Source of the DNA: JAAYBG01 sp964411675
Lineage (GTDB): Bacteria > Bacillota_I > Bacilli_A > ML615J-28 > CAG-698
DNA length: 64,000 bases
NCBI GenBank assembly: GCA_964411675.1
Contig: CAYPLR010000001.1
Span: 1-64,000 of the forward strand
Direction: 5' to 3'
This document shows, piece after piece, positions 17,721-25,706 of this stretch; positions within the stretch are counted from its first letter, which is position 1, and each line of letters starts with the position of its first letter. The translations under genes were made by a program, and so were the position numbers. Below the pieces are notes generated by a model. It was not told where the DNA came from, did not search any database, and saw only the letters and a program-made list of their open reading frames with translations.

Positions 17721-18935
17721 ATGGTAGAACAAAAGCAAATAAAACGCGGAATTATCAATATTATATTTTTAGGATTGGTTAGTTTCTTTATTGATTTATC
17801 GACGGAAATGGTTTATCCATTAGTCGCTATTTATTTACAAACATTTGCATCGGTACCTGTTGTTGGTGTCATCGAAGGTTTTGCTGAAAGCGTAGCAGCA
17901 CTGTTGAAAAGCTATTCTGGATATATTGGCGATAAATATCAAAATAAAAAGCGATTAGCTTTTTTAGGGTATTCAAGTGCCATTTTCTATAAGATTATTC
18001 TTTTCTTTTCAGGAAGTTGGATTGGGATCATCATTGCTCGTTTAACGGATCGGATTGGAAAAGGAATTAGGACAGCTCCCCGAGATGCTTTGGTTGCTGA
18101 ATCTGGTGCTGAAGCATTAGGCAAATCGTTTGGCATGCATAAAATGCTTGATATGTTTGGTGCAGGATTAGGAATTTTTGTTGCCTATATTCTTTATCAA
18201 CAATTAGTTAGCAATGATACTTTAGTTGACGTAGAAGCATTTAAAACTATTTTCTTGCTATCTATTATTCCAGCAGCAATTGGTTTAATCCTTTTATTAT
18301 TTGTAAAAGAAAAAGGAAATCATCAAAAACAAGAAAATAGATTGTCACTTAAAAAGTTAAAAATCAATTCAAGAATTATTTGGTATTTAGCTGTTGTATT
18401 ACTATTTAGTTTAGGAAACTCTAGCAATGCTTTCCTAATATTAAAAGCAACGAAAGCTGGTTATAGTACAAGTTCAGTGTTACTTCTTTATTTGGTATAC
18501 CACATAGTATCTACTATTTTTGCTTTGCCTATGGGAAAATTATCAGATCGTATTGGCAGAAGAAAACTAGTTGTTCCTGGTTATTTCTTATATGGAGCTG
18601 TCTATATCGGATTTGCTTTCCTAACATCGAAGATTTCATTGTTGATTTTATTTGGTGTGTATGGATTATATCAAGCTATCATTAGTGGATCTGAAAAGGC
18701 ATTTATTGTAGAATACGCTCCTAAAGAAGCAAAAGGTACGATTATTGGTTTATATGGAACTTGCCAAGGTATTGGTTTACTATTTGCTTCATTATTAGCA
18801 GGAGGGTTATGGACTTGGTTTGGTATTTCTGCACCTTTTATTTTCGGAGGAGTTATCGGCTTTGCTTCTGCTATTCTAGCATCTATTGTTATGACGTATC
18901 GTTTCAAAAAAGTAAAAATAGAAGAAGGAAATTAA
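17721..18935 (+). CDS. Major facilitator superfamily transporter
   Basis: This 404-residue membrane protein has about 12 hydrophobic segments. The N-terminal half has FFIDLSTEMVYPLVAIYL, a signature of one MFS drug/metabolite subgroup, the loop-2/3 signature DKYQNKKRL, and RLTDRIGKGIRTAPRD. The second half has the repeat signature GKLSDRIGRRKLVVPG. This is proton-coupled transport, but the substrate cannot be told. The nearest good ribosome binding site (AAGGAG, 17698-17703) is about 17 bases from the ATG, an unusually long gap, and no other start with better spacing is visible. No clear promoter or terminator of its own was seen. Confidence 0.88.
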   Translation: MVEQKQIKRGIINIIFLGLVSFFIDLSTEMVYPLVAIYLQTFASVPVVGVIEGFAESVAALLKSYSGYIGDKYQNKKRLAFLGYSSAIFYKIILFFSGSWIGIIIARLTDRIGKGIRTAPRDALVAESGAEALGKSFGMHKMLDMFGAGLGIFVAYILYQQLVSNDTLVDVEAFKTIFLLSIIPAAIGLILLLFVKEKGNHQKQENRLSLKKLKINSRIIWYLAVVLLFSLGNSSNAFLILKATKAGYSTSSVLLLYLVYHIVSTIFALPMGKLSDRIGRRKLVVPGYFLYGAVYIGFAFLTSKISLLILFGVYGLYQAIISGSEKAFIVEYAPKEAKGTIIGLYGTCQGIGLLFASLLAGGLWTWFGISAPFIFGGVIGFASAILASIVMTYRFKKVKIEEGN

Positions 18936-19008
18936 AAAACAATAAATAATAGATATTACAATGTTATGATATAGACCAAATAATGTTTGTAATCAAAACT
19001 CTAGTTTC

Positions 19009-19036
19009 TTGACAAAAAATAAAAAATGAGTATAAT
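19009..19036 (+). promoter_or_regulatory. acpP promoter
   Basis: Consensus -35 TTGACA (19009-19014), 16-bp spacer, consensus -10 TATAAT (19031-19036). One of the best-matching promoters in the window, as expected for an abundant protein. Confidence 0.88.
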
Positions 19037-19062
19037 ACTTGTATACATAGGAGGATATTATT

Positions 19063-19290
19063 ATGTACTTTGAAAAGGTAAAAGCCTTAATAGCGAAAGA
19101 ATTATCAATTGATGAAAATAAAATTACCATTGATAGCAAGTTATCTGAAGATTTAGGTGCTGACTCACTTGATGCTGTTGAGTTAATCATGGCAATCGAG
19201 GATGAATTTAATGTCCAAGTTTCTGATGAAGCAGCTCAAAATATTCGTAAAGTCTCAGATATCGTTGATTATCTTGAAAAAACAAAATAA
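19063..19290 (+). CDS. acpP: Acyl carrier protein
   Basis: This 75-residue acidic carrier holds growing fatty acyl chains on a phosphopantetheine arm. The attachment serine is in LGADSLDAVELIMAIEDEF (DSL motif, Ser about 35). Length and acidic helices match the family. An AGGAGG site lies 8 bases before ATG. It is a single-gene unit with its own promoter and terminator; no fatty acid synthesis genes are nearby. Confidence 0.96.
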   Translation: MYFEKVKALIAKELSIDENKITIDSKLSEDLGADSLDAVELIMAIEDEFNVQVSDEAAQNIRKVSDIVDYLEKTK

Positions 19291-19300
19291 AAGCATAATA

Positions 19301-19325
19301 AAAGCTCAAATTTGAGCTTTTTTAT
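19301..19325 (+). terminator. Terminator after acpP
   Basis: Perfect inverted repeat AAAGCTCAAATTTGAGCTTT (19301-19320) followed by further T residues. Confidence 0.85.
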
Positions 19326-19382
19326 TTTATACACTTATAAGCAAATTAACATAAAAATTAATATAATTAATATAAATATTAA

Positions 19383-19416
19383 AAATATTAATTTAAGTAT
19401 TGACAATATTAATTTA
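19383..19416 (+). repeat. 13-bp direct repeat flanking the -35 box (candidate operator)
   Basis: AATATTAATTTAA occurs at 19383-19395 and again at 19404-19416, start to start 21 bp, about two helical turns. The second copy lies inside the spacer of the promoter at 19399. Further ATTAATAT-like half-sites lie upstream (about 19350-19382). The position suits a repressor or activator site, but A+T richness makes chance similarity possible. Confidence 0.45.
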
Positions 19417-19427
19417 ATAATATATAA
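19399..19427 (+). promoter_or_regulatory. Promoter of the shared-module (SHOCT-like) operon
   Basis: -35 TTGACA (19399-19404), 17-bp spacer, -10 TATAAT (19422-19427): a full consensus promoter about 24 bases before the first ATG. Confidence 0.85.
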
Positions 19428-19450
19428 TGAATTCGTAAATAGGTGATGAT

Positions 19451-19774
19451 ATGAGAAAAAGGATATTAAGAAAGATTGAAAAAAAGAAAATAACAGCTAA
19501 AGAGGGGTTTGATTTATTGTATGGGGAAAAAGCAAAACCAGTTAGATTTGCTAATTTGCATTTAAAAATAAAAGATCAACCGGGTGTTTCCCGTTTGGTT
19601 AACTTCCTATTTTTCTTTCCAATTCCCGTTCGTTTCATGATTAAAATTGCCATGCGATATATCAAAGAACAAGACATCCCTCAAGAATTAATTGACGCAT
19701 TTCTTCAAAATGGTGGTGGTACAACCATATTTGTTGATGCTGATGATGTAAAAGTAGCGATTGAATTATTATAA
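19451..19774 (+). CDS. Small SHOCT-like module protein (operon gene 1)
   Basis: This 107-residue protein begins with a helical module RKRILRKIEKKKITAKEGFD (residues 2-21) of the SHOCT-like type also found in YvlB-type proteins. The C-terminal part (about 32-107) has alternating strands and ends FVDADDVKVAIELL. That part resembles the C-terminal domain of operon gene 5 (both have an LKIK strand, an IPV segment and a final IDAD/VDAD-x-KV strand), so the two are distant paralogues. It contains an FFFPIPVRF patch that may touch membrane. The ribosome binding site is weak (GGTGAT). Function unknown. Confidence 0.78.
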   Translation: MRKRILRKIEKKKITAKEGFDLLYGEKAKPVRFANLHLKIKDQPGVSRLVNFLFFFPIPVRFMIKIAMRYIKEQDIPQELIDAFLQNGGGTTIFVDADDVKVAIELL

Positions 19775-19790
19775 ATAAATGGAGGATAAT

Positions 19791-19955
19791 ATGAGAAGCA
19801 AGTTTTTTTCAAATGAGTATTTATTTAATCTACAATACGATCGTCGTAAATGTGCTTTAGATGACAGAATGGAAGATGAAATCGGATTTTTGGGAATTAT
19901 TTATCAAATGTCACGATGGTATAAAATAAATAAAAGGACGCGAAAAAGCGAGTAA
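19791..19955 (+). CDS. 54-residue basic protein (operon gene 2)
   Basis: This short gene starts ATG 19791 after a strong GGAGG site (19781-19785) and ends TAA 19953-19955. The product begins MRSKFFSNEYLFNLQYDRR and is 54 residues long, with a basic, Lys/Arg-rich tail (KRTRKSE). It has no signal peptide, TM segment or known motif. It fits tightly between its neighbours (16 and 13 bases) in the same direction and has its own ribosome binding site, which supports it as a real gene. Function unknown. Confidence 0.65.
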   Translation: MRSKFFSNEYLFNLQYDRRKCALDDRMEDEIGFLGIIYQMSRWYKINKRTRKSE

Positions 19956-19968
19956 AGAGAGGTGAAGT

Positions 19969-20340
19969 ATGCGAAAAGAAGTAATTTCTAGATGCCCTGT
20001 TTGTGGCGATGAACTGACTATCTCACGACTACACTGTGAGAGCTGTGGAATTGAAATTAGTGGCGAATTTGCATTAACCAAATTAGCTAAACTATCTAAG
20101 GAACAATTGACATTTATTGAAATATTTTTAAAAAATCAAGGAAGTATCAAATCAGTTGAAAAAGATATGAATATTTCTTATCCAACAGTAAAAAAATTGT
20201 TAAATGAAATCCTTGCTGTATTAGGATATGATAAGCTAGAAGAAGATAAAGTTTCTACTCAAAGACAAGAAATCTTAGATCGTCTAGCTAGTAAAGAGAT
20301 ATCGTTTGAAGAAGCAACTGCGTTGTTGAAGAAACTATAA
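19969..20340 (+). CDS. DUF2089-type zinc-ribbon/HTH protein (operon gene 3)
   Basis: This 123-residue protein has an N-terminal zinc ribbon with Cys 9, 12, 23 and 26 (CPVC and CESC), then a helical DNA-binding-like region with NMNISYPTVKKLLNEI (about 62-77) typical of DUF2089 proteins. At its C-terminus it carries the same short module seen in its neighbours: QRQEILDRLASKEISFEEAT (about 98-117) followed by ALLKKL. It is the best candidate for the operon's own regulator. An AGAGAGGTG site precedes the ATG. In bacilli a DUF2089 protein (YvlA type) lies next to YvlB, which also starts with a SHOCT-like segment, so the linkage is recurrent. Confidence 0.8.
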   Translation: MRKEVISRCPVCGDELTISRLHCESCGIEISGEFALTKLAKLSKEQLTFIEIFLKNQGSIKSVEKDMNISYPTVKKLLNEILAVLGYDKLEEDKVSTQRQEILDRLASKEISFEEATALLKKL

Positions 20341-20354
20341 ATTAGGAGATTATT

Positions 20355-20807
20355 ATGGAAGAAAGAATGAAAATTTTAAAAATGTTAGAAGAGGGAATTA
20401 TCACTGCTCAAGAAGCAGAAGAATTATTTAGAACCATGGAAGAAAAAAAGAAAAAAGAATATGTTGAAGGGGAAATTTTCGAAGAAGAAATCTTTGAAAA
20501 AATCAACGATGAAAAGAAAATCAAAGAAAAATTAAAGAAAGCTTTAGATAAAATGCATAAAGCATTAGAAAAAATTGAACAAGCAGAAATAAAAGCATCC
20601 CAAAAGATTATGGATAGCGAAGTACTAAAGAGAGTAAAAGAAGAACTTGAAAGTGCCAAAGAAGAAATTAAAAAAGCAATTGCCAACATTGAAGAAAAAT
20701 TAAATCGTATTGGTGATAAGACAGTAAAAGAAAATTTTAAGGATTTCGGAAAACAAATGGAAAATCTAGGAGAAAAAATGAAAGGATGGTTTGAAAAAGA
20801 TGAATGA
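20355..20807 (+). CDS. SHOCT-like module plus long coiled coil (operon gene 4)
   Basis: This 150-residue protein starts with the shared module ERMKILKMLEEGIITAQEAE (3-22) plus ELFRTMEE. The remainder is almost entirely charged helix, very rich in Lys and Glu with heptad-like spacing (about 45-125), ending in a short amphipathic segment with GEKMKGWFEKDE. No TM segment is present. It probably forms a coiled-coil oligomer that presents the N-terminal module. An AGGAG site precedes ATG 20355. It overlaps the next gene by eight bases (20800-20807), implying coupled translation. Confidence 0.8.
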   Translation: MEERMKILKMLEEGIITAQEAEELFRTMEEKKKKEYVEGEIFEEEIFEKINDEKKIKEKLKKALDKMHKALEKIEQAEIKASQKIMDSEVLKRVKEELESAKEEIKKAIANIEEKLNRIGDKTVKENFKDFGKQMENLGEKMKGWFEKDE

Positions 20808-21210
20808 AGAAAGACTAAAAATATTAGAAATGTTAGAGAATGGAATCATTAATGCAGCAGAAGCGAATGAATTATTATCATCTGTTGACAAGCAAAAGCA
20901 ATCAACGAATACCCAAGAAACTGTTATTGTAAAAGGTAGTATAGGAAAAAACAGTGGTAAGTTTTTAAAAATAAAAGTAGATGATGATGGAGAACGTGTT
21001 AATATTACAATACCAGTGGCTTTCTTAAAAAGCACATTAGGATCTAGTGGGGTGAATAAAATCATCAATAAATCATTAAATAATGTCGATGACGATGTAA
21101 AAGATAGCATTGATATTGATGCAATCATCGCTTGTATTGATAATGATTTCACGGGTGAAATTGTCAATATTGATGCTGATGGAGCAAAAGTTTTAATAAG
21201 CATAGAATAG
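20800..21210 (+). CDS. SHOCT-like module protein with beta C-domain (operon gene 5)
   Basis: This 136-residue protein begins with the shared module NEERLKILEMLENGIINAAE (2-21) plus ANELLSSVD. After a Gln/Thr-rich linker, a second domain (about 50-136) has strands FLKIKVDDDGERVNITIPVA and ends VNIDADGAKVLISIE, matching the layout of operon gene 1. I chose ATG 20800; an in-frame TTG three codons upstream lacks support. This two-domain form is known from uncharacterised Bacillota proteins. The last gene of the operon, followed by a terminator. Function unknown. Confidence 0.8.
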   Translation: MNEERLKILEMLENGIINAAEANELLSSVDKQKQSTNTQETVIVKGSIGKNSGKFLKIKVDDDGERVNITIPVAFLKSTLGSSGVNKIINKSLNNVDDDVKDSIDIDAIIACIDNDFTGEIVNIDADGAKVLISIE

Positions 21211-21223
21211 TTTTCTCTTCCCT

Positions 21224-21263
21224 AAATGGTTGGTAGTATCTACTAGCCATTTTTCATTTTTTT
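21224..21263 (+). terminator. Terminator after the shared-module operon
   Basis: Imperfect 13-bp stem (21224-21236 with 21240-21252; two G-T pairs) and T-rich tail. Confidence 0.75.
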
Positions 21264-21293
21264 ATAAGTGATAACACTATTGTGCTATTTATA

Positions 21294-21380
21294 AGGCAAA
21301 ATTTACCGCTAGATGGCTTTTTGAGAGGCTTACTACTCATTAATAATCAAATAGCTTACTATCAAGAGAGGCAAAATTTA
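21294..21380. repeat. Short direct repeats in the gap before the CDF gene
   Basis: AGGCAAAATTTA occurs at 21294-21305 and 21369-21380. Between them GAGAGGC and GCTTACTA also recur. The 21264-21405 stretch holds no gene that I can see. The repeats could be the remains of a duplicated promoter or leader region, or chance in AT-rich DNA. Confidence 0.4.
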
Positions 21381-21405
21381 TTTATCTAATAAGAATTAAA
21401 ATAAC

Positions 21406-21434
21406 TTGAAGAAAAGTAAAAAAAAGTGTAAAAT
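21406..21434 (+). promoter_or_regulatory. Promoter of the CDF-pgcA-pepP operon
   Basis: -35 TTGAAG (21406-21411), 17-bp spacer, -10 TAAAAT (21429-21434). Confidence 0.7.
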
Positions 21435-21460
21435 AGAATTAATAACAAGAGGAAAGTTTT

Positions 21461-22651
21461 ATGTTGAAATTGCTGGCTAAAATGTTTATTAGAAATTATG
21501 AAGACTATGGTGACAATAAAGTACGAGTTGCATATGGAAAATTAAGCAGCGCAGTCGGAATTGTTAGCAATGTTTTTTTGTGCGCTGCAAAGATCATAAC
21601 AGGGATACTTACGGGTAGTATTGCGATTACCGCTGATGGAATTAATAACTTGTCGGATGCTGGAAGCTCCGTTATTACTCTAATTGGATTTAAATTATCT
21701 AGTATGCCTGCTGATAATGAACATCCCTATGGACATCAAAGAATTGAATACATTACAGGACTAATTGTTTCTTTTATTATTCTAATAATAGGACTTTTAT
21801 TAGCTAAATCTTCTATTGAAAAGATCATCACACCCACTTACGAAGAGCTAGAACTACCAATCCAATTAATTATGATAGGAATATTAGTCATCGCAATCTT
21901 TGTGAAGATGTGGCAGAGTATTTTTTACCGAAAAGTAGGGAAATTAATCTCTTCAACAACCCTAATCGCAACATCAACAGATAGTCTAAATGATTGTATA
22001 TCAACAGCGACAGTTCTCATTTCATTAATTTTAACTTTGTTCTTCCCAAAATTACTTCTTGATGGTTATATGGGAGTAGTTGTTTCTATTTTCATTATCA
22101 TTAGCGGAATTAAACTCATCAAGGAAACTGTTTCTCCTTTAATCGGAGAAGCTCCAACAAAAGAATTTATTGAAGAAGTCACAGAAAAAATATTAAACTA
22201 TCCAGGTGTTTTAGGAATTCATGATTTAGTGATTCATTCTTATGGACCAGTTAAGACCTTTATTACCGTCCATGTTGAAGTGGATAGTAAAGTTAATATT
22301 ATTAGTAGTCATGATATCATCGATAATATCGAACATGACTTTATGGATGAAAAAGGAATTTGCTTGGTTATTCATATGGATCCTATTGATATTGATAATG
22401 AAAAGACAACAAGATTAAAAGAAGAAGTTACTAAAATAGTGACTAGTATTGATACAAATCTACATTTCCACGATTTCCGTGTTGTTCATGGAGAAACACA
22501 CACTAATATTTTGTTTGATCTTGTAGTACCAGTAAAATATCATATATCAGATGAAGAATTAAAAACAGGTATTGAAGGAGAAGTCAAAAAGATTAATAAA
22601 ACATATAATTTAATCATGACCATCGATCGTGATTTTGTGGGGAGGGACTAA
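21461..22651 (+). CDS. Cation diffusion facilitator (metal exporter)
   Basis: This 396-residue metal/proton antiporter has about six TM segments (35-220) followed by a ferredoxin-like cytoplasmic domain (about 225-300) and a further C-terminal region of about 90 residues. TM2 carries ADGINNLSDAGSS (NxxxD) with the adjacent HPYGHQRIEYI loop. TM5 carries STDSLNDC (DxxxD). That pairing is more like manganese exporters of the MntE group than the HxxxD zinc type, so Mn(II) is my inferred substrate. An AGAGGAAAG site precedes ATG. The next gene starts one base after the stop. Confidence 0.9.
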   Translation: MLKLLAKMFIRNYEDYGDNKVRVAYGKLSSAVGIVSNVFLCAAKIITGILTGSIAITADGINNLSDAGSSVITLIGFKLSSMPADNEHPYGHQRIEYITGLIVSFIILIIGLLLAKSSIEKIITPTYEELELPIQLIMIGILVIAIFVKMWQSIFYRKVGKLISSTTLIATSTDSLNDCISTATVLISLILTLFFPKLLLDGYMGVVVSIFIIISGIKLIKETVSPLIGEAPTKEFIEEVTEKILNYPGVLGIHDLVIHSYGPVKTFITVHVEVDSKVNIISSHDIIDNIEHDFMDEKGICLVIHMDPIDIDNEKTTRLKEEVTKIVTSIDTNLHFHDFRVVHGETHTNILFDLVVPVKYHISDEELKTGIEGEVKKINKTYNLIMTIDRDFVGRD

Positions 22652-22652
22652 A

Positions 22653-24350
22653 ATGCTAATAGATATTGCCAAATGGAAAAGCTACGAGAATTTAGACGAA
22701 GCATTAAAAAAAGAACTGAATCATTATAATGAAGAAGATTTGTATGAAGCATTTTATACTGATTTAGCTTTTGGAACGGGAGGAATGCGAGGCATCTTAG
22801 GACCTGGAACCAACCGAATGAACATTTACACCATGAGACGTGCTAATTATGGCTATGGGAAATACATATTACAAACCAAAAAAGCAAATCCTTCTGTTGT
22901 GATTGCTTACGATTGTCGACATAATTCCCGACTTTTTGCTGAAGAATCAGCAAGAGTATTAGCCACTATGGGGATTAAAGTATTGTTGTTTGATAAGATA
23001 ACACCAACACCCGAATTAAGCTTTGCTGTAAGAGAATTAAAAGCAACGGGAGGAATTGTTATTACTGCAAGTCACAATCCGCCTAATTATAATGGCTACA
23101 AGATCTATGATGAGTTTGGCTGCCAACTAGTACCCGATTTAGCGGATATTGTCATTGATGAAATTGCAAAAGCACCAGATGCTTTTCAGATAGTAGTAGA
23201 AAGCTTTAACAGTTTAAAGCAAAAAGGATTTATTGAAATCATCGATGATAGGATTGATACGGCTTACCTAAATAAAGTAAAATCAATCCGTGTTCATAAA
23301 GAACTAAATAAAGAAAATTTTCTTGTTGTTTTTACTTCTTTACATGGAACATCAAGCCTATTAGGACAAAGATTATTACAGGAAACGGGATATCGATATA
23401 TTCCTGTTGTTGAGCAAATGGTTGCTGATCCTAATTTTTCAACGGTATCTTCTCCTAATCCAGAAAACCATGAAGCATTTGATTTAGCGATTACCTATGC
23501 GAAAAAACACCATGCTGATATTTGTATTGCAACAGATCCCGATGCTGATCGTGTTGGTCTAGCTGTTTATCATCAAGGAAAGTATGTATTACTAACAGGG
23601 AACCAAACAGGACCGATATTAATCGAGTATCTTGCCAAGTATCGAACTCTAAATAAAAAAGGAGTCTTATTTAATACCATTGTTACTTCCTCATTGGGAG
23701 CAGAAATTGCCCGAAAGCATGGTCTAGATGTCGTTTCAACATTAACAGGTTTTAAATATATTGGGGAGCAAGCAAAGCTATTAGAAAATACAGATCGCGA
23801 GTTTTTCTTTGGCTACGAAGAATCCTATGGTTATGTCGTAAGTGATTTCGTTCGTGATAAAGATTCTTTGCAAGCATTGCTATTGTGTAGTGAGGTCGCT
23901 TGTTTTTACAAGAATCAAGGAAAAACACTCCTTGATGTTCTTGAGAGAATCTATCAAGAATATGGATATTATCAGGATCATTTGATTAATATCACGTTAA
24001 CAGGAGCTAGTGGAGCTCAAAAAATCGAAGAAATTCTTAATTATTTTCATCAGGAAAAACAAAGTAATATACAAGGCTTACAAATAGTTGCCAAAGAGGA
24101 TTATTTATTACAACAGCGTTTTGAAAACAATCAAATAATGAAACTTACTTTACCAAAAGCCAATGTTATCAAATACTTTCTTGATGATGGAAGTTGGTTT
24201 GTTCTTCGTCCAAGTGGAACAGAACCAAAAATGAAGGTTTATATTTCAGTAGTTACGAGTAGTCATCAGGATTCTATCCAGCGAAGTAAAGAAATTGAAA
24301 ACAAAGTGATGGAATTAATCAATCAGATAAAGGGAGAAACAATAATATGA
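22653..24350 (+). CDS. pgcA: Phosphoglucomutase (alpha-D-phosphohexomutase family)
   Basis: This 565-residue enzyme interconverts glucose-6-P and glucose-1-P, linking glycolysis to the glycogen operon at 35652. Key sites are the phosphoserine loop GIVITASHNPPNYNGYKIYD (about 138-157), the metal loop DPDADRVGLAV (about 295-305), the sugar-binding GYEESYGY (about 382-389) and the phosphate-binding RPSGTEPKMKVY near the end. Length is typical of PgcA/YhxB. I start it at ATG 22653, behind GGGGAGGG; a GTG at 22629 would lie inside the CDF gene. Its stop overlaps pepP by four bases. Confidence 0.93.
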   Translation: MLIDIAKWKSYENLDEALKKELNHYNEEDLYEAFYTDLAFGTGGMRGILGPGTNRMNIYTMRRANYGYGKYILQTKKANPSVVIAYDCRHNSRLFAEESARVLATMGIKVLLFDKITPTPELSFAVRELKATGGIVITASHNPPNYNGYKIYDEFGCQLVPDLADIVIDEIAKAPDAFQIVVESFNSLKQKGFIEIIDDRIDTAYLNKVKSIRVHKELNKENFLVVFTSLHGTSSLLGQRLLQETGYRYIPVVEQMVADPNFSTVSSPNPENHEAFDLAITYAKKHHADICIATDPDADRVGLAVYHQGKYVLLTGNQTGPILIEYLAKYRTLNKKGVLFNTIVTSSLGAEIARKHGLDVVSTLTGFKYIGEQAKLLENTDREFFFGYEESYGYVVSDFVRDKDSLQALLLCSEVACFYKNQGKTLLDVLERIYQEYGYYQDHLINITLTGASGAQKIEEILNYFHQEKQSNIQGLQIVAKEDYLLQQRFENNQIMKLTLPKANVIKYFLDDGSWFVLRPSGTEPKMKVYISVVTSSHQDSIQRSKEIENKVMELINQIKGETII

Positions 24351-25603
24351 ATCAAAATTTCTATGTAAAAACGAGAAAAAAATATCTAGATAAAGTAAAA
24401 GAAAATACGATTTCTATCTTTTATTCAGGTAAAATTTTTCCGAAAAGTGGAGATCAAGACTTTGATTTTGTAGTCGATAAAAACTTTTACTATTTAACAG
24501 GTATCAATCAAGCAGATGTGATTCTAGTTTTAATCAAACATAAGGATCGCTGTGATGAAATACTATTTGTTGAAGAAAATAACCCAACCTATGTAAAATG
24601 GTATGGAGCAAAGCTAACAAAAGAAGAGGCTACGAATCTTTCAGGAATTGAGACCATTAAATATTTGAATACCTTTACACCAACCATTTATTCATTATTG
24701 AATAACACACGGGCTAGTGGTTTATGTTTTCAAGAAATTTACTTGAATTTAGAACGTCGTGATGACCCTAACTATAGCAATTGTGCCTTGGAATATGCGA
24801 ATGAATTCAAGACAAAGTATCCTGAAATTACCATTAATAATAGCTATAACATCGTGATTCAATTACGAGGCGCAAAAGAATCGGAAGAAATTGAAAAAAT
24901 TAAAGAAAGTATTGCTATTACAAAAACAGGAATTGAAGAATTAATGAAACACTCAAAACCAGGATTGTTTGAGTATCAATTAGAGAGTTATTTTGATCAA
25001 CATATTAAGTATTATGGTCAAAAACAAAACTCTTTTAAAACAATTGCTGCAGCAGGTATCAATGCAACAATCCTACATTATGTTTTCAATAATACCAAAC
25101 TACAAGATGGTGAATTAATCCTATTTGATTTAGGTTGTTGTACTGATTATTATGTGAGTGATATCACTAGGACATTCCCTGTCAATGGAAGGTTCTCAAA
25201 ACGTCAAAAAGAAGTATATCAGGAAGTACTAGATGTAAATAAAAAATCGATTGCTTTCCTAAAAGCAGGAATCACTTGGAAAGAATATCAGGAGTTTGCT
25301 CGTGGTTTAATTATAGAAGCTTGCAAGCGATTGGGCTTAATTACAGAGGATAAGGATGTCATTAAATACTATTGGCATGGAATTGGTCATTCAATAGGCC
25401 TTGATACTCATGATCCTATCTTATACAATGAACCTTTAAGAGCAGGAACTGTGTTAACAGTAGAACCCGGAATCTATATTGAAGAGGAAAAGTTAGGAAT
25501 TAGAATTGAAGATAATGTTGTAATTACGGAAGAAGGTTGTATCAATCTTAGTCAAGACATTATCAAAGAAATCAAAGATATTGAAGAATTTATGAAAAAA
25601 TAA
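24347..25603 (+). CDS. pepP: Xaa-Pro aminopeptidase (M24B)
   Basis: This 418-residue cytoplasmic metallopeptidase removes N-terminal residues preceding proline. An N-terminal creatinase-like domain (about 1-165) is followed by the pita-bread catalytic domain. The two-metal ligands are visible: Asp in ILFDLGCCTDY and in VSDITRTFPVNG, His in HGIGHSIGLDTHD, Glu in TVEPGIYIEE and in GIRIEDNVV. All five ligands appear present. The start is fixed by the ATGA overlap with pgcA at 24347-24350. It ends the operon before a terminator. Confidence 0.93.
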   Translation: MNQNFYVKTRKKYLDKVKENTISIFYSGKIFPKSGDQDFDFVVDKNFYYLTGINQADVILVLIKHKDRCDEILFVEENNPTYVKWYGAKLTKEEATNLSGIETIKYLNTFTPTIYSLLNNTRASGLCFQEIYLNLERRDDPNYSNCALEYANEFKTKYPEITINNSYNIVIQLRGAKESEEIEKIKESIAITKTGIEELMKHSKPGLFEYQLESYFDQHIKYYGQKQNSFKTIAAAGINATILHYVFNNTKLQDGELILFDLGCCTDYYVSDITRTFPVNGRFSKRQKEVYQEVLDVNKKSIAFLKAGITWKEYQEFARGLIIEACKRLGLITEDKDVIKYYWHGIGHSIGLDTHDPILYNEPLRAGTVLTVEPGIYIEEEKLGIRIEDNVVITEEGCINLSQDIIKEIKDIEEFMKK

Positions 25604-25612
25604 TGAAATAGT

Positions 25613-25640
25613 AGCCTTGAGAAATCAAGGCTTTTATTTT
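25613..25640 (+). terminator. Terminator after pepP
   Basis: Perfect 8-bp stem AGCCTTGA / TCAAGGCT with a GAAA tetraloop (25613-25632) and T-rich tail. It means the following gene must start downstream, at ATG 25707, not at an in-frame TTG inside the hairpin. Confidence 0.8.
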
Positions 25641-25706
25641 GAAAAAATAAAAAATAAAATAAAAAAAGCGTTGTTTTCCTATTATATAAGTGAGGAGGAC
25701 ATTCAA

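Noticed and set aside
20408..21203. Long open frames on the minus strand opposite operon genes 4 and 5
   Set aside because: They mirror Lys/Glu-rich codons of the real genes, lack ribosome binding sites and give Ser/Phe-rich products without family likeness.
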